This document shows positions 46,431 to 55,529 of a stretch of 64,000 bases of DNA, one piece after another. This stretch comes from an uncultured Rhizobiaceae group bacterium (GTDB lineage Bacteria > Pseudomonadota > Alphaproteobacteria > Rhizobiales > Rhizobiaceae): assembly GCA_938044775.1 (NCBI GenBank), contig CALIOE010000009.1, positions 43,555 through 107,554 of the forward strand, in the 5' to 3' direction. Position 1 is the first letter of the stretch. The number at the start of each line of letters is the position of its first letter. The translations under genes were made by a program, and so were the position numbers. The notes below the pieces were generated by a model. That model was not told the DNA's origin. It saw nothing but the letters and a program-made list of their open reading frames with translations, and ran no database searches.

Positions 46431-49400
46431 ATGGCGACCCGCGCGATACCCTCATCTTCCGGCCTGGTCAGCCTCTTCGTTCGCCACCGAAATGCGGCCA
46501 ACCTCGTCATGGTTTTGATGATCATTTTCGGTGTGTTTTCACTGGGCCGGATAAACACTCAGTTCTTCCCCACGACAGAGATTCCGATCATCACGGTGGC
46601 CGTCACCTGGGACGGCGCCAGCGCCGAAGACGTTGAATCCAACATCCTGGAAATCATGGAACCGGAACTTCGTTATCTTGATGGGGTCGACCGGATCAAA
46701 TCTCGCGCCAGGGAAGGTATTGCGTCCATCGGCGTCGAATATGAGCAGGGCACCGACATGAAGGAGGCGCTGCGGGAGGCCGAAACAGCCGTTAAGACCG
46801 TAACCAACCTGCCGGAAGATGCCGAAACACCCACTGTTACTCAAAGCGCGCGCGGCTTTGACCGCGTCGCCCGTCTGGCAGTCACTGGCCCGGTCTCCGA
46901 GAAGGCACTGCGCTTCTACACCAAGAAAATCCGCGATGATCTCATTGAACGCGGCATCGACAAGGTTCTGTTCACGGGCCTGCGTACCCGTGAATTGCAT
47001 GTAGACATACCGGAAGCCGAATTGCGGCGGTTAAACCTGACTGTAGGCGACGTTTCCGGCACCATCGCCAGCAACTCCCGTGATCTTCCATCCGGGCAAA
47101 TGGAAGGATCGGTCGAAAAACAGCTGCGCACCCTCGCGGATGCCCAAACTCCGCGCAGCCTTGGTAATCTCGAAATCAGTGCATATTCGACCGGCGAAAA
47201 AGTTCTGCTCAAGGACATTGCAACAATATCGGATGGCTACAAGGACGGCGACCCGCAGGGCTTCATGGAGGGCGAGCGTGCCATCCAGATCGAAATTCAA
47301 CGGGCCGAAACCGCCGACACCCTTGAAACCAACCAGATCCTCACGGCCTATATGGCCGAAATTGCAGGCCGGCTGCCGGCCGGACTGGAGATCAAAACCT
47401 ATGATGTGAGAGCCAATGCGCTGACGGATCGCATCATGCTTCTGGTTACGAACGGCCTCGGTGGCCTGGTTCTCGTGGTCGGAATTCTGTTCATATTTCT
47501 CAACGCCCGCATAGCCTTCTGGGTTGCAGCAGGAATACCGGTCGCCATGCTTGCGACTGTTGGTGTCATGTGGGTGATGGGAACCACGATCAACATGTTT
47601 TCACTGTTCGGCCTCATCATGATGCTGGGCGTCATCGTCGATGATGCCATCGTCGTGGGCGAGCACACCGCGACCCGGTTTGAAGCAGGTGACGACCCCT
47701 ATACAGCAGCCGAGAATGGCGCTGGTCGCATGGTTGTGCCGGTGTCAGCAGCCATGATCACGACACTCGCTGCCTTCGGTCCGATCTTTGTAATTCAGGG
47801 CGTCATTGGTCAGATCATGAGTACATTGCCGATGGTGGTTATTGCCGTGGTCATTGCCAGCCTGATTGAGTGCTTTCTCATTTTGCCGGGCCATCTGGCG
47901 CACACGCTGAAGCCGCGCGCGAAGAGACGCTGGTCTTACTGGCGACAGTTTACAATCGCCCTCTGCATTGGGGTGCTGGCTGTTTCCGTGTCTGAAACCG
48001 GTAAGGGTGGATGGCTTATCGAACTGGTCAACGGGATGATGGGCTTCCTGCGCAGTCATCTGCCGCTGCCCATCTTGCCGGGATCGGTTGAAGGCGCAGT
48101 CGCCCTGACGCAAAACTTCAGGGAATCTGCGGGACTTGTCGGCTTCATACTGGCAACGGCGATCATTGCCTATGTAACCTCGGTTCTCGTTGAAGCGGGT
48201 TTTGCAACCTTTTCGGCATGGTCCCGCAAGAGAAAGCAACGGACCCGGCAACGGCTGGGCATTTCTGACGAGGCCATGTACGAGGGCGGGTTTCGCAGAT
48301 CTTTTGATCGCGGCTTCAACCGTTTCCGTGACGGACCGTTCAATGCCATGGTTCGAGCCAGCTATAGCTGGCGCTATGTCACAGTTGCCTTCTCCATATG
48401 CTGCGTCATTATCGGCGTCTACGGCATGATTTTCAGCGGTAAGGTTGGTTTTGTCTTCTTCCCTTCCGCTGAAGCAGAAAATATCAACGCGCGCATTATC
48501 TTCAATGCCGGCACCCCCGAGAAGAAAACCATTGACGCAATAAATCGTGTGGAGGCCGCCTTGAAGGTGGCCGAAAAAGAGGTTTCCGTTGATGGTGAGA
48601 AGCTGATTGTTGCCTCCTTCGCAACACTCGGCAAGGCCGGGCGTTCAACCGGCGACAATGTGGCAAGCATTCGTGTACAGCTCACTACATCGGAAGTCAG
48701 GACCGTCCGCACTCCCGACATTGTCAAAGCGTGGCGCAAAGCGGTTCCCAAAATTGCCGGCGTGCGTCGTGTGGCGCTATATGAATCCCGTGGTGGACCA
48801 CCCGGACGCGACATTGATATCCAGCTACAGGGCGATTCCGTTGCCAGACTGAAACAGGCTGCAACTGAGATCATCCCCGTCGTGGAAGCAATTGATGGTA
48901 CTTCAGGTGTTTCCGACGACCTCCCCTACGGCAAGCCTGAACTCGTAATGGAGATGACACCCCGCGGTTCGGCGCTCGGCTTCACGATTGATGATGTCGG
49001 CCGCCAGCTGCGCAACTCGTTCGAAGGAGCAATTCCCCGGCGGTTCGCCGATGGCGATGACGAAATAACAATCCGCGTCAGCAAAATCATGCGCAATCGT
49101 GGCACTGCAGCACTGCGCAGCTTTGAGCTGCGCAGTCCGGCAGGCGAGTTTGTGCCCCTCGCCGAAGTGATCAAGGTGACTGAACGACAGGGATTCGCCT
49201 CGATCGAACGCGTTGATGGAAAGGCTACGGTTTCTGTGACTGCGGACCTGAATTCCGATATCACAACAACAGAGGAAGCGATTGAAGTTCTTGAACGCGG
49301 AGAGCTCCAGGCGATTGCCGACCAGTACGGCATTACCTACCGCTACTCCGGCCGTGCAGAGGAAAGGGCCGAAGCATTCGCCGACTTGCAGATCGGGGCC

Positions 49401-49937
49401 ATCATCGCCCTGTCGATCATTTACATCGTGCTGGCCTGGGTTTTCGCCAGCTACTGGCGCCCCATCGCGGTCATGTTGATTATTCCGTTCGGTATCGTCG
49501 GCGCCGTGCTCGGTCATTACCTGGTCGGACTGAAACTCACCATTCTGTCCTTTATGGGGCTGCTGGGTCTGGCGGGCATTCTGGTCAACGATTCCATTAT
49601 TCTGGTCAGCAGGCTTGATGAGCGTCTGGATGAGGGCGACGATCTGAAAGAGGCTGCGATTGGCTCAAGCCGCGACCGACTTCGCGCTGTATTACTGACC
49701 TCGCTGACCACCATAGGCGGCCTGGTTCCGCTGATGTTTGAAAAAAGCCTGCAAGCCCAGTTCCTGTTACCGATGGCAACCACCATGGTATTCGGTCTTG
49801 CCTCTGCCACGCTGCTGGTTCTGTTTCTGGTGCCCTCGTTGGTGGGTATCGGCGATGATATTTCCAAAGGGCTGGGTGTGTTGTTCGGCAAGGCTCGCGC
49901 AGAACGGTCCAAGGAAGGCCTGCAACCTGCCGAGTGA
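46431..49937 (+). CDS. RND-family efflux pump permease, AcrB-like with a hydrophobic insertion
   Basis: A 1168-residue proton-driven RND transporter, about 120 residues longer than AcrB. TM4 carries the proton-relay pair in VIVDDAIVVGEH (Asp404-405) and TM10 has GILVNDSIILVSR. Between the two halves, about residues 500-615, an insertion adds two hydrophobic segments (about 506-520 and 566-590) and a charged loop with SRKRKQRTRQR. The outer-membrane factor is not encoded here. The substrate is unknown; it pairs with the adaptor upstream. Confidence 0.92.
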   Translation: MATRAIPSSSGLVSLFVRHRNAANLVMVLMIIFGVFSLGRINTQFFPTTEIPIITVAVTWDGASAEDVESNILEIMEPELRYLDGVDRIKSRAREGIASIGVEYEQGTDMKEALREAETAVKTVTNLPEDAETPTVTQSARGFDRVARLAVTGPVSEKALRFYTKKIRDDLIERGIDKVLFTGLRTRELHVDIPEAELRRLNLTVGDVSGTIASNSRDLPSGQMEGSVEKQLRTLADAQTPRSLGNLEISAYSTGEKVLLKDIATISDGYKDGDPQGFMEGERAIQIEIQRAETADTLETNQILTAYMAEIAGRLPAGLEIKTYDVRANALTDRIMLLVTNGLGGLVLVVGILFIFLNARIAFWVAAGIPVAMLATVGVMWVMGTTINMFSLFGLIMMLGVIVDDAIVVGEHTATRFEAGDDPYTAAENGAGRMVVPVSAAMITTLAAFGPIFVIQGVIGQIMSTLPMVVIAVVIASLIECFLILPGHLAHTLKPRAKRRWSYWRQFTIALCIGVLAVSVSETGKGGWLIELVNGMMGFLRSHLPLPILPGSVEGAVALTQNFRESAGLVGFILATAIIAYVTSVLVEAGFATFSAWSRKRKQRTRQRLGISDEAMYEGGFRRSFDRGFNRFRDGPFNAMVRASYSWRYVTVAFSICCVIIGVYGMIFSGKVGFVFFPSAEAENINARIIFNAGTPEKKTIDAINRVEAALKVAEKEVSVDGEKLIVASFATLGKAGRSTGDNVASIRVQLTTSEVRTVRTPDIVKAWRKAVPKIAGVRRVALYESRGGPPGRDIDIQLQGDSVARLKQAATEIIPVVEAIDGTSGVSDDLPYGKPELVMEMTPRGSALGFTIDDVGRQLRNSFEGAIPRRFADGDDEITIRVSKIMRNRGTAALRSFELRSPAGEFVPLAEVIKVTERQGFASIERVDGKATVSVTADLNSDITTTEEAIEVLERGELQAIADQYGITYRYSGRAEERAEAFADLQIGAIIALSIIYIVLAWVFASYWRPIAVMLIIPFGIVGAVLGHYLVGLKLTILSFMGLLGLAGILVNDSIILVSRLDERLDEGDDLKEAAIGSSRDRLRAVLLTSLTTIGGLVPLMFEKSLQAQFLLPMATTMVFGLASATLLVLFLVPSLVGIGDDISKGLGVLFGKARAERSKEGLQPAE

Positions 49938-49979
49938 TCCTGCATCGGGCACTGCTGGTTCCGTTGAAGGAGGTTGAGC

Positions 49980-51431
49980 TTAAGCTCGCCAGAACCGGGG
50001 CGACAATAGCACGAGCACGGTAAACAGTTCGAGCCGCCCGATCAGCATGGTTCCTGAGAGCACCCATTTGGGTCCATCACCCAGGCTCTGATAGGTCCCC
50101 GAGGGTCCGATCAGATTTCCCAATCCGGGGCCCACATTGGAAATAGCGGAGCCCGCTCCTGACAGGGCCGTGACCGGATCCACACCCATAAAGGACAGAG
50201 TGATTGCCGACACTCCGAATGTACAGATGTAAAGAAAAAAGAAACTCATCACCGCAGCAGTCACATCATTTGCAATAGGCCGCCCGTTGAAGCGCGGCGT
50301 GAAGATGCCATGGGGGTAGAGAACGTTGGCAATGTGCTGGCGCACGTTTTGAAAAAGAACCTGAAAGCGGAAAATCTTGATGCCACAGGAAGTCGACCCG
50401 GCGCAGCCGCCTATGAACATGATGAAAAAGAAGAACGCCACCGCAACTGAACCCCATCCATCATAGGCCGTTGTCGCGTAACCCGTGCCCGTTAGAATTG
50501 AGGTCACATTCACGACGGCAAAGCGGAAAGCTTCCGCGCCAACGCGAACACCATTGCTGACTTCGATCAACCAGGCACCGAGTGTCAGCATCATCAACAG
50601 CAACAGGAAAGTGCGCACCTGTCCGTCGGTAAAAAGAGGCTTGCCCTGTCCCCTGAGCGCCTGAACATAGAGCAGGAAAGGAAGCGAACCAATGATCATG
50701 AATACAGTTGCGACTAAATCGATTGCCGCACTGTTGAAATGACCAAGCGAACCGTCATGGGTTGAAAAACCACCGGTTGCCACAGTGGTCATTGCATGAA
50801 CGACGGCGTCCAGAAAATTCATTCCGGCGGCAAGGTAAGCAAGCATGCAAAGCAATGTGAAGAGCAGGAAGATTGCCGTAATGAAGCCCGATATCTGCGT
50901 GGCACGAGGCAGGATTTTTTCAGAAGTTTCGAAAGCCTCGACCTTGAACAACTGCATGCCGCCAATTTGAAGCATGGGGAGAACCGACACAGCCATGACG
51001 ATGATGCCGAGACCGCCGAGCCACTGCAGGATGCCACGCCACAGCAAAATGCCGGGAGGCATGTAATCCAGTCCCGTCATCACCGTGGCTCCGGTTGTGG
51101 TCAGTCCCGAAATGCTCTCGAAGAATGCGTCTGTGTAGCTGGGCACGAGACCAGACCAGTAGATGGGAAGTGCACCAAAGGCGGCCAGTGAAATCCACAG
51201 GAAAACCGTCATCAAGAACGCCTGACGGGTGGTAAGGCCCTTCTGCGTGCCCCGGGCGGCGAGATACATGAACGCTCCGGCGCCAACGGTGACAAAGGAG
51301 CCTGTAGCAAAAGACTCCCAGTCATTGTTGTTGGCAGCAAAATCGACATATGCCGGGATCAGCATCGCGGCGCCGAGCATGATCAGCAGCACGCCAACGA
51401 CGAGAATTATGGGGCGGGGATCAAGGATCAT
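49980..51431 (-). CDS. TrkH-family potassium uptake protein
   Basis: A 483-residue Trk/Ktr membrane channel subunit with about ten helices and four pore-loop repeats, for example SGLTTTGATVMTGLDYMPPG, TTVATGGFSTHDGS, SILTGTGYATTAYD and AISNVGPGLGNLIGPSG. The intracellular CGIKIFRFQVLF block is conserved. It takes up K+ with a TrkA-like regulator encoded elsewhere. It is convergent with the RND gene, and a GAGCTTAAGCTC palindrome covers its stop. Confidence 0.92.
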   Translation of the reverse strand: MILDPRPIILVVGVLLIMLGAAMLIPAYVDFAANNNDWESFATGSFVTVGAGAFMYLAARGTQKGLTTRQAFLMTVFLWISLAAFGALPIYWSGLVPSYTDAFFESISGLTTTGATVMTGLDYMPPGILLWRGILQWLGGLGIIVMAVSVLPMLQIGGMQLFKVEAFETSEKILPRATQISGFITAIFLLFTLLCMLAYLAAGMNFLDAVVHAMTTVATGGFSTHDGSLGHFNSAAIDLVATVFMIIGSLPFLLYVQALRGQGKPLFTDGQVRTFLLLLMMLTLGAWLIEVSNGVRVGAEAFRFAVVNVTSILTGTGYATTAYDGWGSVAVAFFFFIMFIGGCAGSTSCGIKIFRFQVLFQNVRQHIANVLYPHGIFTPRFNGRPIANDVTAAVMSFFFLYICTFGVSAITLSFMGVDPVTALSGAGSAISNVGPGLGNLIGPSGTYQSLGDGPKWVLSGTMLIGRLELFTVLVLLSPRFWRA

Positions 51432-51453
51432 CGAGGGTTGGAACCTGTCACGG

Positions 51454-51870
51454 TCAGTTCAGGTTCCGTCCGGCATCCGGCAAATCAAGAGCAAAGGCCG
51501 GAATGTCCACTTCAAAACTGTCGCCGTTTTCGCCGACCATGGTGTAGCTGCCGACCATGAAGCCGCTGGAAGTCGAAAGCGGGCAGCCTGAGGTATATTG
51601 GAACCGGTCGCCAGGATTAAGTATCGGCTGTTCTCCAACGACGCCCGGGCCGCGCACTTCTTCGATGCGTCCCTGAGCATCTGTAATATTCCAGTAGCGG
51701 TCGCGCAGTTGAACAGTGTCTTCGCGTTCGTTGATAATTTCGACCTCATAGGCCCAGACAAATTGTCCGCTTTCCGGGCTTGATTGGTCATCAAGATAGT
51801 GCGGTGCCACGCCAACACGAATGTCATGTGTCACGGCCTCATAGCGGTTCTTATTCAGCTGGCCGGCCAT
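51454..51870 (-). CDS. apaG: ApaG-domain protein
   Basis: A 138-residue protein with an immunoglobulin-like ApaG fold. Blocks include FVWAYEVEIINEREDTVQLRDRYWNITD, VRGPGVVGEQPILNPGDRFQYTSGCPL, and GFMVGSYTM. It is linked to cobalt/magnesium resistance and diadenosine tetraphosphate metabolism in enterobacteria, with unclear biochemistry. It lies 22 bases upstream of trkH in the same direction. Confidence 0.93.
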   Translation of the reverse strand: MAGQLNKNRYEAVTHDIRVGVAPHYLDDQSSPESGQFVWAYEVEIINEREDTVQLRDRYWNITDAQGRIEEVRGPGVVGEQPILNPGDRFQYTSGCPLSTSSGFMVGSYTMVGENGDSFEVDIPAFALDLPDAGRNLN

Positions 51871-51943
51871 CTCTTCCCCGCTGTTCGTTGCGCCCGTTCA
51901 CCTCTATAATAGCCAAGCCTTTAGCCGATAACAATTCTTTCCC

Positions 51944-52549
51944 ATGTTCGACAACCGTATCCGTATCATGATCGATCCTGCGCTTGAGCGTATTGCCCGC
52001 AGGCTCGCAAGTGCCGGTGTCAGCGCCAATGTGATCACCTGGGTCGGGTTTGCTCTTGGCTTGTTGGCAGCGCTGTTGATCGCTTTTCAGGCGTATTGGC
52101 CTGCACTGGTGTTGTTGCTCATGTCGCGGCTTTGCGATGGGCTCGACGGCGCCGTGGCACGCGTCCATGGCAAAACCGACTTGGGAGGCTTTCTCGATAT
52201 CGTGCTGGATTTCGCGTTTTACGGCGTAATTCCTGTGGCGTTCGTCCTGGCCAATCCCACTGATAATGCAATAGCGGGAGCCACTGTCCTGCTGGCCTTC
52301 TATGTCAACGGCGCAAGCTTTTTGACCTACGCGCTGATGGCCGAGAAGAAGGGCGTCAACGACGGCGATCGCGGCAGCAAGTCTCTGCTCTACACAGCCG
52401 GTCTGGCTGAAGGCAGTGAGACCATTGCCATTTTCTGCCTGTGGTGCCTGTTTCCACATTGGTTCGCGGTCATCGCCTATGCATTTGCAGCTGTGGTCGT
52501 CGTCACCACAATCAGCCGGTTTATGCTGGCATATCGTGCATTCGGCTAG
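51944..52549 (+). CDS. CDP-alcohol phosphatidyltransferase family protein
   Basis: A 201-residue membrane enzyme with about five to six helices. The catalytic signature is DGLDGAVARVHGKTDLGGFLDIVLD, matching Dx2DGx2ARx8Gx3Dx3D. It transfers a phosphatidyl group from CDP-diacylglycerol to an alcohol; the acceptor (glycerol phosphate, serine, inositol) cannot be told. It is divergent from apaG and convergent with ebfC. Confidence 0.88.
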   Translation: MFDNRIRIMIDPALERIARRLASAGVSANVITWVGFALGLLAALLIAFQAYWPALVLLLMSRLCDGLDGAVARVHGKTDLGGFLDIVLDFAFYGVIPVAFVLANPTDNAIAGATVLLAFYVNGASFLTYALMAEKKGVNDGDRGSKSLLYTAGLAEGSETIAIFCLWCLFPHWFAVIAYAFAAVVVVTTISRFMLAYRAFG

Positions 52550-52556
52550 GTGTGTC

Positions 52557-52880
52557 CTAGAACGGCATTTTGAAACCCGGCGGTATCGGCAGACCTGATG
52601 TCAGTTCTGCGGTTTTTTCCTGCATCGCCGCTTCGGCTTTCTCCTTGGCTTGATTGTGGGCAGCGACAATGAGGTCCTCGAGGATCTCGCCCTCGTCTTC
52701 CTTCAGCAAAGATGTGTCGATATCGACACCTTTCATGACGCCCTTACCGGTCAGGGTGACGGTGACCAAGCCGCCGCCCGATTTACCCTCGGCTTCCATG
52801 CTTTCCAGTTCGGTCTGCATGTCCTCCATCTTGGACTGCATTTCCTTGACCTTACCCATCATGCCCATGATGTCTTTCAT
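52557..52880 (-). CDS. ebfC: YbaB/EbfC nucleoid-associated protein
   Basis: A 107-residue DNA-binding nucleoid protein. The repeated Met/Glu helix [28 protein letters not shown] and the following [17 protein letters not shown] are typical, and the C-terminus ends PPGFKMPF. It lies 22 bases after dnaX in the same direction, the very common dnaX-ebfC pair. Confidence 0.93.
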   Translation of the reverse strand: MKDIMGMMGKVKEMQSKMEDMQTELESMEAEGKSGGGLVTVTLTGKGVMKGVDIDTSLLKEDEGEILEDLIVAAHNQAKEKAEAAMQEKTAELTSGLPIPPGFKMPF

Positions 52881-52902
52881 TGGGGCTCACTCCACGTGTG
52901 TT

Positions 52903-54843
52903 TCAAAAGTAGTCGTCCATGCCTCCGGCGCCGGGGTCGCCGGCCCCGGCAGCAGCTTCATCACCGTCGGCATCCGGATTTTCCAGTGCCGCATCAGCGA
53001 CCGCATTTTCGTCCAAACCATCGGCGCTTCCAGTGACCCGAACATCGATAATGCGGGATTTCGGGAATGCCCGCAGCACAGCGGAGACGACCGGGTCTTC
53101 GGCGGCGTCCTGAACCAGTTGCTCGCGGGTGGCGACTTCGATTTCCTTGATGGTGGCGCTGCCCTCGGCTTCACTCTCCACCACTTCCCACGGCCCGCCG
53201 GTCCAGTCCTTCAGACGGTTGAAAACTGTCTGTCGCAGATCGCGCGGCGGGTTGCCGACGGGGTTGTACTCGATCCTTCCGGGCTCAAAAGCGATCAGGC
53301 TGACATTGTTGCGCAGAAGCAGTTTGAACTTTATGTCCCGCTTTTTCTCGGCAGCATCGAGCAGGTCCTGAAATGATGCAATTGTGTCATAAACCTGCTT
53401 AAGCGCCACAGGCTCCGGCGTTTCCTGGGTTTCAGCGATCAACTGCGGCCCATTGTCAACGATCAGCGAGGGTCCGTTAGCCACCTGCTTCATTGTTACA
53501 TTGCCGTCGGGGGACGATAATGAAGTCGAAACCGGCTTCGCAACCGAACCGGCTTCACCGCCATTTGGAATCGACGATCCGGTTTTGCCGACGGTGATAG
53601 CGCCGGTGCCGTCCGACTCCGTCAATTTTCGGATGATTTCGTCTGGCGTCGGCATATCCGCAGCATGGGTGATGCGCACGAGCACCATATCGGCTGCAGC
53701 GAGAGGTCGAGATGATGCCTGGGTCTCCGCGATGCCTTTCAGCAGCATCTGCCAACAACGCCCCAATATGCGCGGCGACAGCTTTTCAGCAAATTCCTTG
53801 CCGCGGGTTTTCTCCTGCTGGCTCAGCGACGGATCGTCGAGTGCAGTATCAACGTAACGTACCCTGGTCACGAAATGAACGAATTCTGCCAGATCCGTCA
53901 GAACAGTGACCGGGTCGGCTCCGACGTCATACTGCTCCTTGATCTCCCCCAGAGCAGCGGTGATATCGCCTTTCATGACGTGTTCAAACAGGTCAATAAC
54001 GCGCGCCCGATCAGCAAGCCCAAGCATCACACGCACGTCTTCCGACCGGATCTTGCCGCCGCCGGAGCCTGCAGAATGAGCGATAGCCTGATCGAGCAGG
54101 GAAAGAGCGTCGCGGACTGAGCCCTCGCCGGCGCGGGCAATCGCTGCCAATGCCTCGGTTTCAGCCTCAACACCTTCAAGGCCGACAATTTTATCCAGGT
54201 AGGTTGTCAATTCACCGGCGTCGATGCGGCGAAGATCAAAGCGCTGGCACCGCGACAAAACAGTGATCGGAACCTTGCGAATTTCGGTGGTGGCAAAAAT
54301 AAACTTCACATGTTCGGGAGGCTCTTCCAACGTCTTTAGCAACCCATTGAAGGCGGCGGTGGACAGCATGTGCACTTCATCGATGATGTAGACTTTGTAG
54401 CGCGCCGAGACAGGCTTGTAGCGTACGCTGGCGATGATTTCGCGGATGTCGCCAATGCCTGTGTGGGAAGCGGCATCCATCTCGATCACGTCAACATGGC
54501 TGCCTTCCATGATGGAACCGCAATGGACGCCTGGCTCGGAAATATTCAGTGTGGGCTCATCCACGGTACCGGATTCATAGTTCAGCGCTCGCGCCAGAAT
54601 GCGGGCAGTTGTGGTCTTTCCGACCCCGCGGACGCCCGTCAGCATATAGGCCTGAGCGATGCGCCCACTCGCAAAGGCGTTTGAAAGGGTGCGGACCATC
54701 GGCTCCTGACCGATCAGGTCATCAAAACTGGACGGCCGGTACTTCCGGGCCAGAACCCGGTATTCATCCTGTGAAGCTGAATCAGTCAATGATGCATCAC
54801 TTGTACCACCAGTCGCGCCATACATTTGCGTGTCACGCAACAT
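52903..54843 (-). CDS. dnaX: DNA polymerase III subunit tau/gamma
   Basis: A 646-residue clamp-loader ATPase. The AAA+ domain has YRPSSFDDLIGQEPMV, Walker A GVRGVGKTTTAR, DEVHMLSTAAFN (Walker B) and the SRC motif TVLSRCQRFDLRR. The zinc-finger cysteines of enteric DnaX are missing (only HCGSIMEG remains), as in other alphaproteobacteria. The C-terminal acidic end (DPGAGGMDDYF) is intact. I place the start at ATG 54843 (or 54825); the frame continues into the SRP RNA and that extension is not real. Confidence 0.95.
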   Translation of the reverse strand: MLRDTQMYGATGGTSDASLTDSASQDEYRVLARKYRPSSFDDLIGQEPMVRTLSNAFASGRIAQAYMLTGVRGVGKTTTARILARALNYESGTVDEPTLNISEPGVHCGSIMEGSHVDVIEMDAASHTGIGDIREIIASVRYKPVSARYKVYIIDEVHMLSTAAFNGLLKTLEEPPEHVKFIFATTEIRKVPITVLSRCQRFDLRRIDAGELTTYLDKIVGLEGVEAETEALAAIARAGEGSVRDALSLLDQAIAHSAGSGGGKIRSEDVRVMLGLADRARVIDLFEHVMKGDITAALGEIKEQYDVGADPVTVLTDLAEFVHFVTRVRYVDTALDDPSLSQQEKTRGKEFAEKLSPRILGRCWQMLLKGIAETQASSRPLAAADMVLVRITHAADMPTPDEIIRKLTESDGTGAITVGKTGSSIPNGGEAGSVAKPVSTSLSSPDGNVTMKQVANGPSLIVDNGPQLIAETQETPEPVALKQVYDTIASFQDLLDAAEKKRDIKFKLLLRNNVSLIAFEPGRIEYNPVGNPPRDLRQTVFNRLKDWTGGPWEVVESEAEGSATIKEIEVATREQLVQDAAEDPVVSAVLRAFPKSRIIDVRVTGSADGLDENAVADAALENPDADGDEAAAGAGDPGAGGMDDYF

Positions 54844-54923
54844 TGCCCGGCAAATTGTCCTGGCAAATTGTAATGAGAGACCCGAACAAACGAGAACCGA
54901 GCGCCCATTTGGACGCGAGGTGG

Positions 54924-55020
54924 AAGACTGGCTTAGCGTGACCCGATCCGGAATCTCGTTGGGGCTGCTTCGTTCCCGATCTGACCCGGTTGGCGAGTGG
55001 ACCGTCCACAAACCAGCCTT
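54924..55020 (-). ncRNA. ffs: Small signal recognition particle RNA (4.5S)
   Basis: On the minus strand the interval has the SRP domain-IV sequence ACCGGGTCAGATCGGGAACG followed by AAGCAGCC. The apical stem is TCG/CGA closed by a GGAA tetraloop, and the asymmetric-loop region AAGCAGCC binds Ffh. The 5' end AAGGCTGG (55013-55020) pairs with the 3' CCAGTCTT (54924-54931) with one G-U, giving a 97-base RNA. An SRP RNA just upstream of dnaX is usual in Hyphomicrobiales. A promoter ends about 7 bases before it. The 5' and 3' ends are set by this pairing, not by experiment. Confidence 0.88.
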
Positions 55021-55030
55021 CCGAGGGCAT

Positions 55031-55059
55031 CATATCATGTGTGCAAGGGGTAAATGCAA
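55031..55059 (-). promoter_or_regulatory. Promoter of the SRP RNA
   Basis: On the minus strand TTGCAT (55054-55059) and GATATG (55031-55036) have a spacer of exactly 17 bp. The predicted start of transcription (about 55024) is a few bases before the RNA's terminal stem. It lies between the ffs gene and the divergent HIT gene. Confidence 0.55.
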
Positions 55060-55094
55060 GCTGGAAACGGCAAAAAACCTGTTAGATTGGCTGA

Positions 55095-55529
55095 ATGTTT
55101 GGTCTCGAAAACACATGGCAACTTGATCCCCGCCTTCAGGCAGATACGTTCCCGATCACAAGCCACGGTGAGTACCTGTATCTGCTGATGAACGACAAGC
55201 GCTGGCCCTGGATCATCATTGTGCCGCAGGTCTACGGGCTTGAGGAACTGCACGACCTTCCTCCCGGCAGGATAGGAACCGCCATGCAAATCGCTGCCGA
55301 TGCGGGAAAGAAGCTGAAAGCTTTTACCGGCTGCGACAAGATCAACATCGCAGCCATAGGCAACATTGTCCGACAAGTGCATATTCATGTCGTTGCTCGC
55401 AGCGAAGATGACCCCAACTGGCCTGCGCCAGTCTGGGGATTTGGCGAAAAACAAAAATATGATGGTGCCGATGGGACAGCCCTTGCAGCACAGTTGAAGG
55501 AACAACTTCGTGTATCGCTCTTTTCTTGA
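55095..55529 (+). CDS. HIT-family protein
   Basis: A 144-residue histidine-triad superfamily protein. The triad is RQVHIHVVARSEDDPNW, with Gln in place of the first His, as in several HIT branches; the other two His remain. This may act as a nucleotide hydrolase or transferase; substrate unknown. It overlaps the start of nudC by 20 bases, so both concern nucleotide handling and are translated together. Confidence 0.85.
   Translation: MFGLENTWQLDPRLQADTFPITSHGEYLYLLMNDKRWPWIIIVPQVYGLEELHDLPPGRIGTAMQIAADAGKKLKAFTGCDKINIAAIGNIVRQVHIHVVARSEDDPNWPAPVWGFGEKQKYDGADGTALAAQLKEQLRVSLFS

Noticed and set aside
54844..55011. Upstream extension of dnaX
   Set aside because: It runs through the SRP RNA, its residues resemble no DnaX N-terminus, and two ATGs lie downstream of it.
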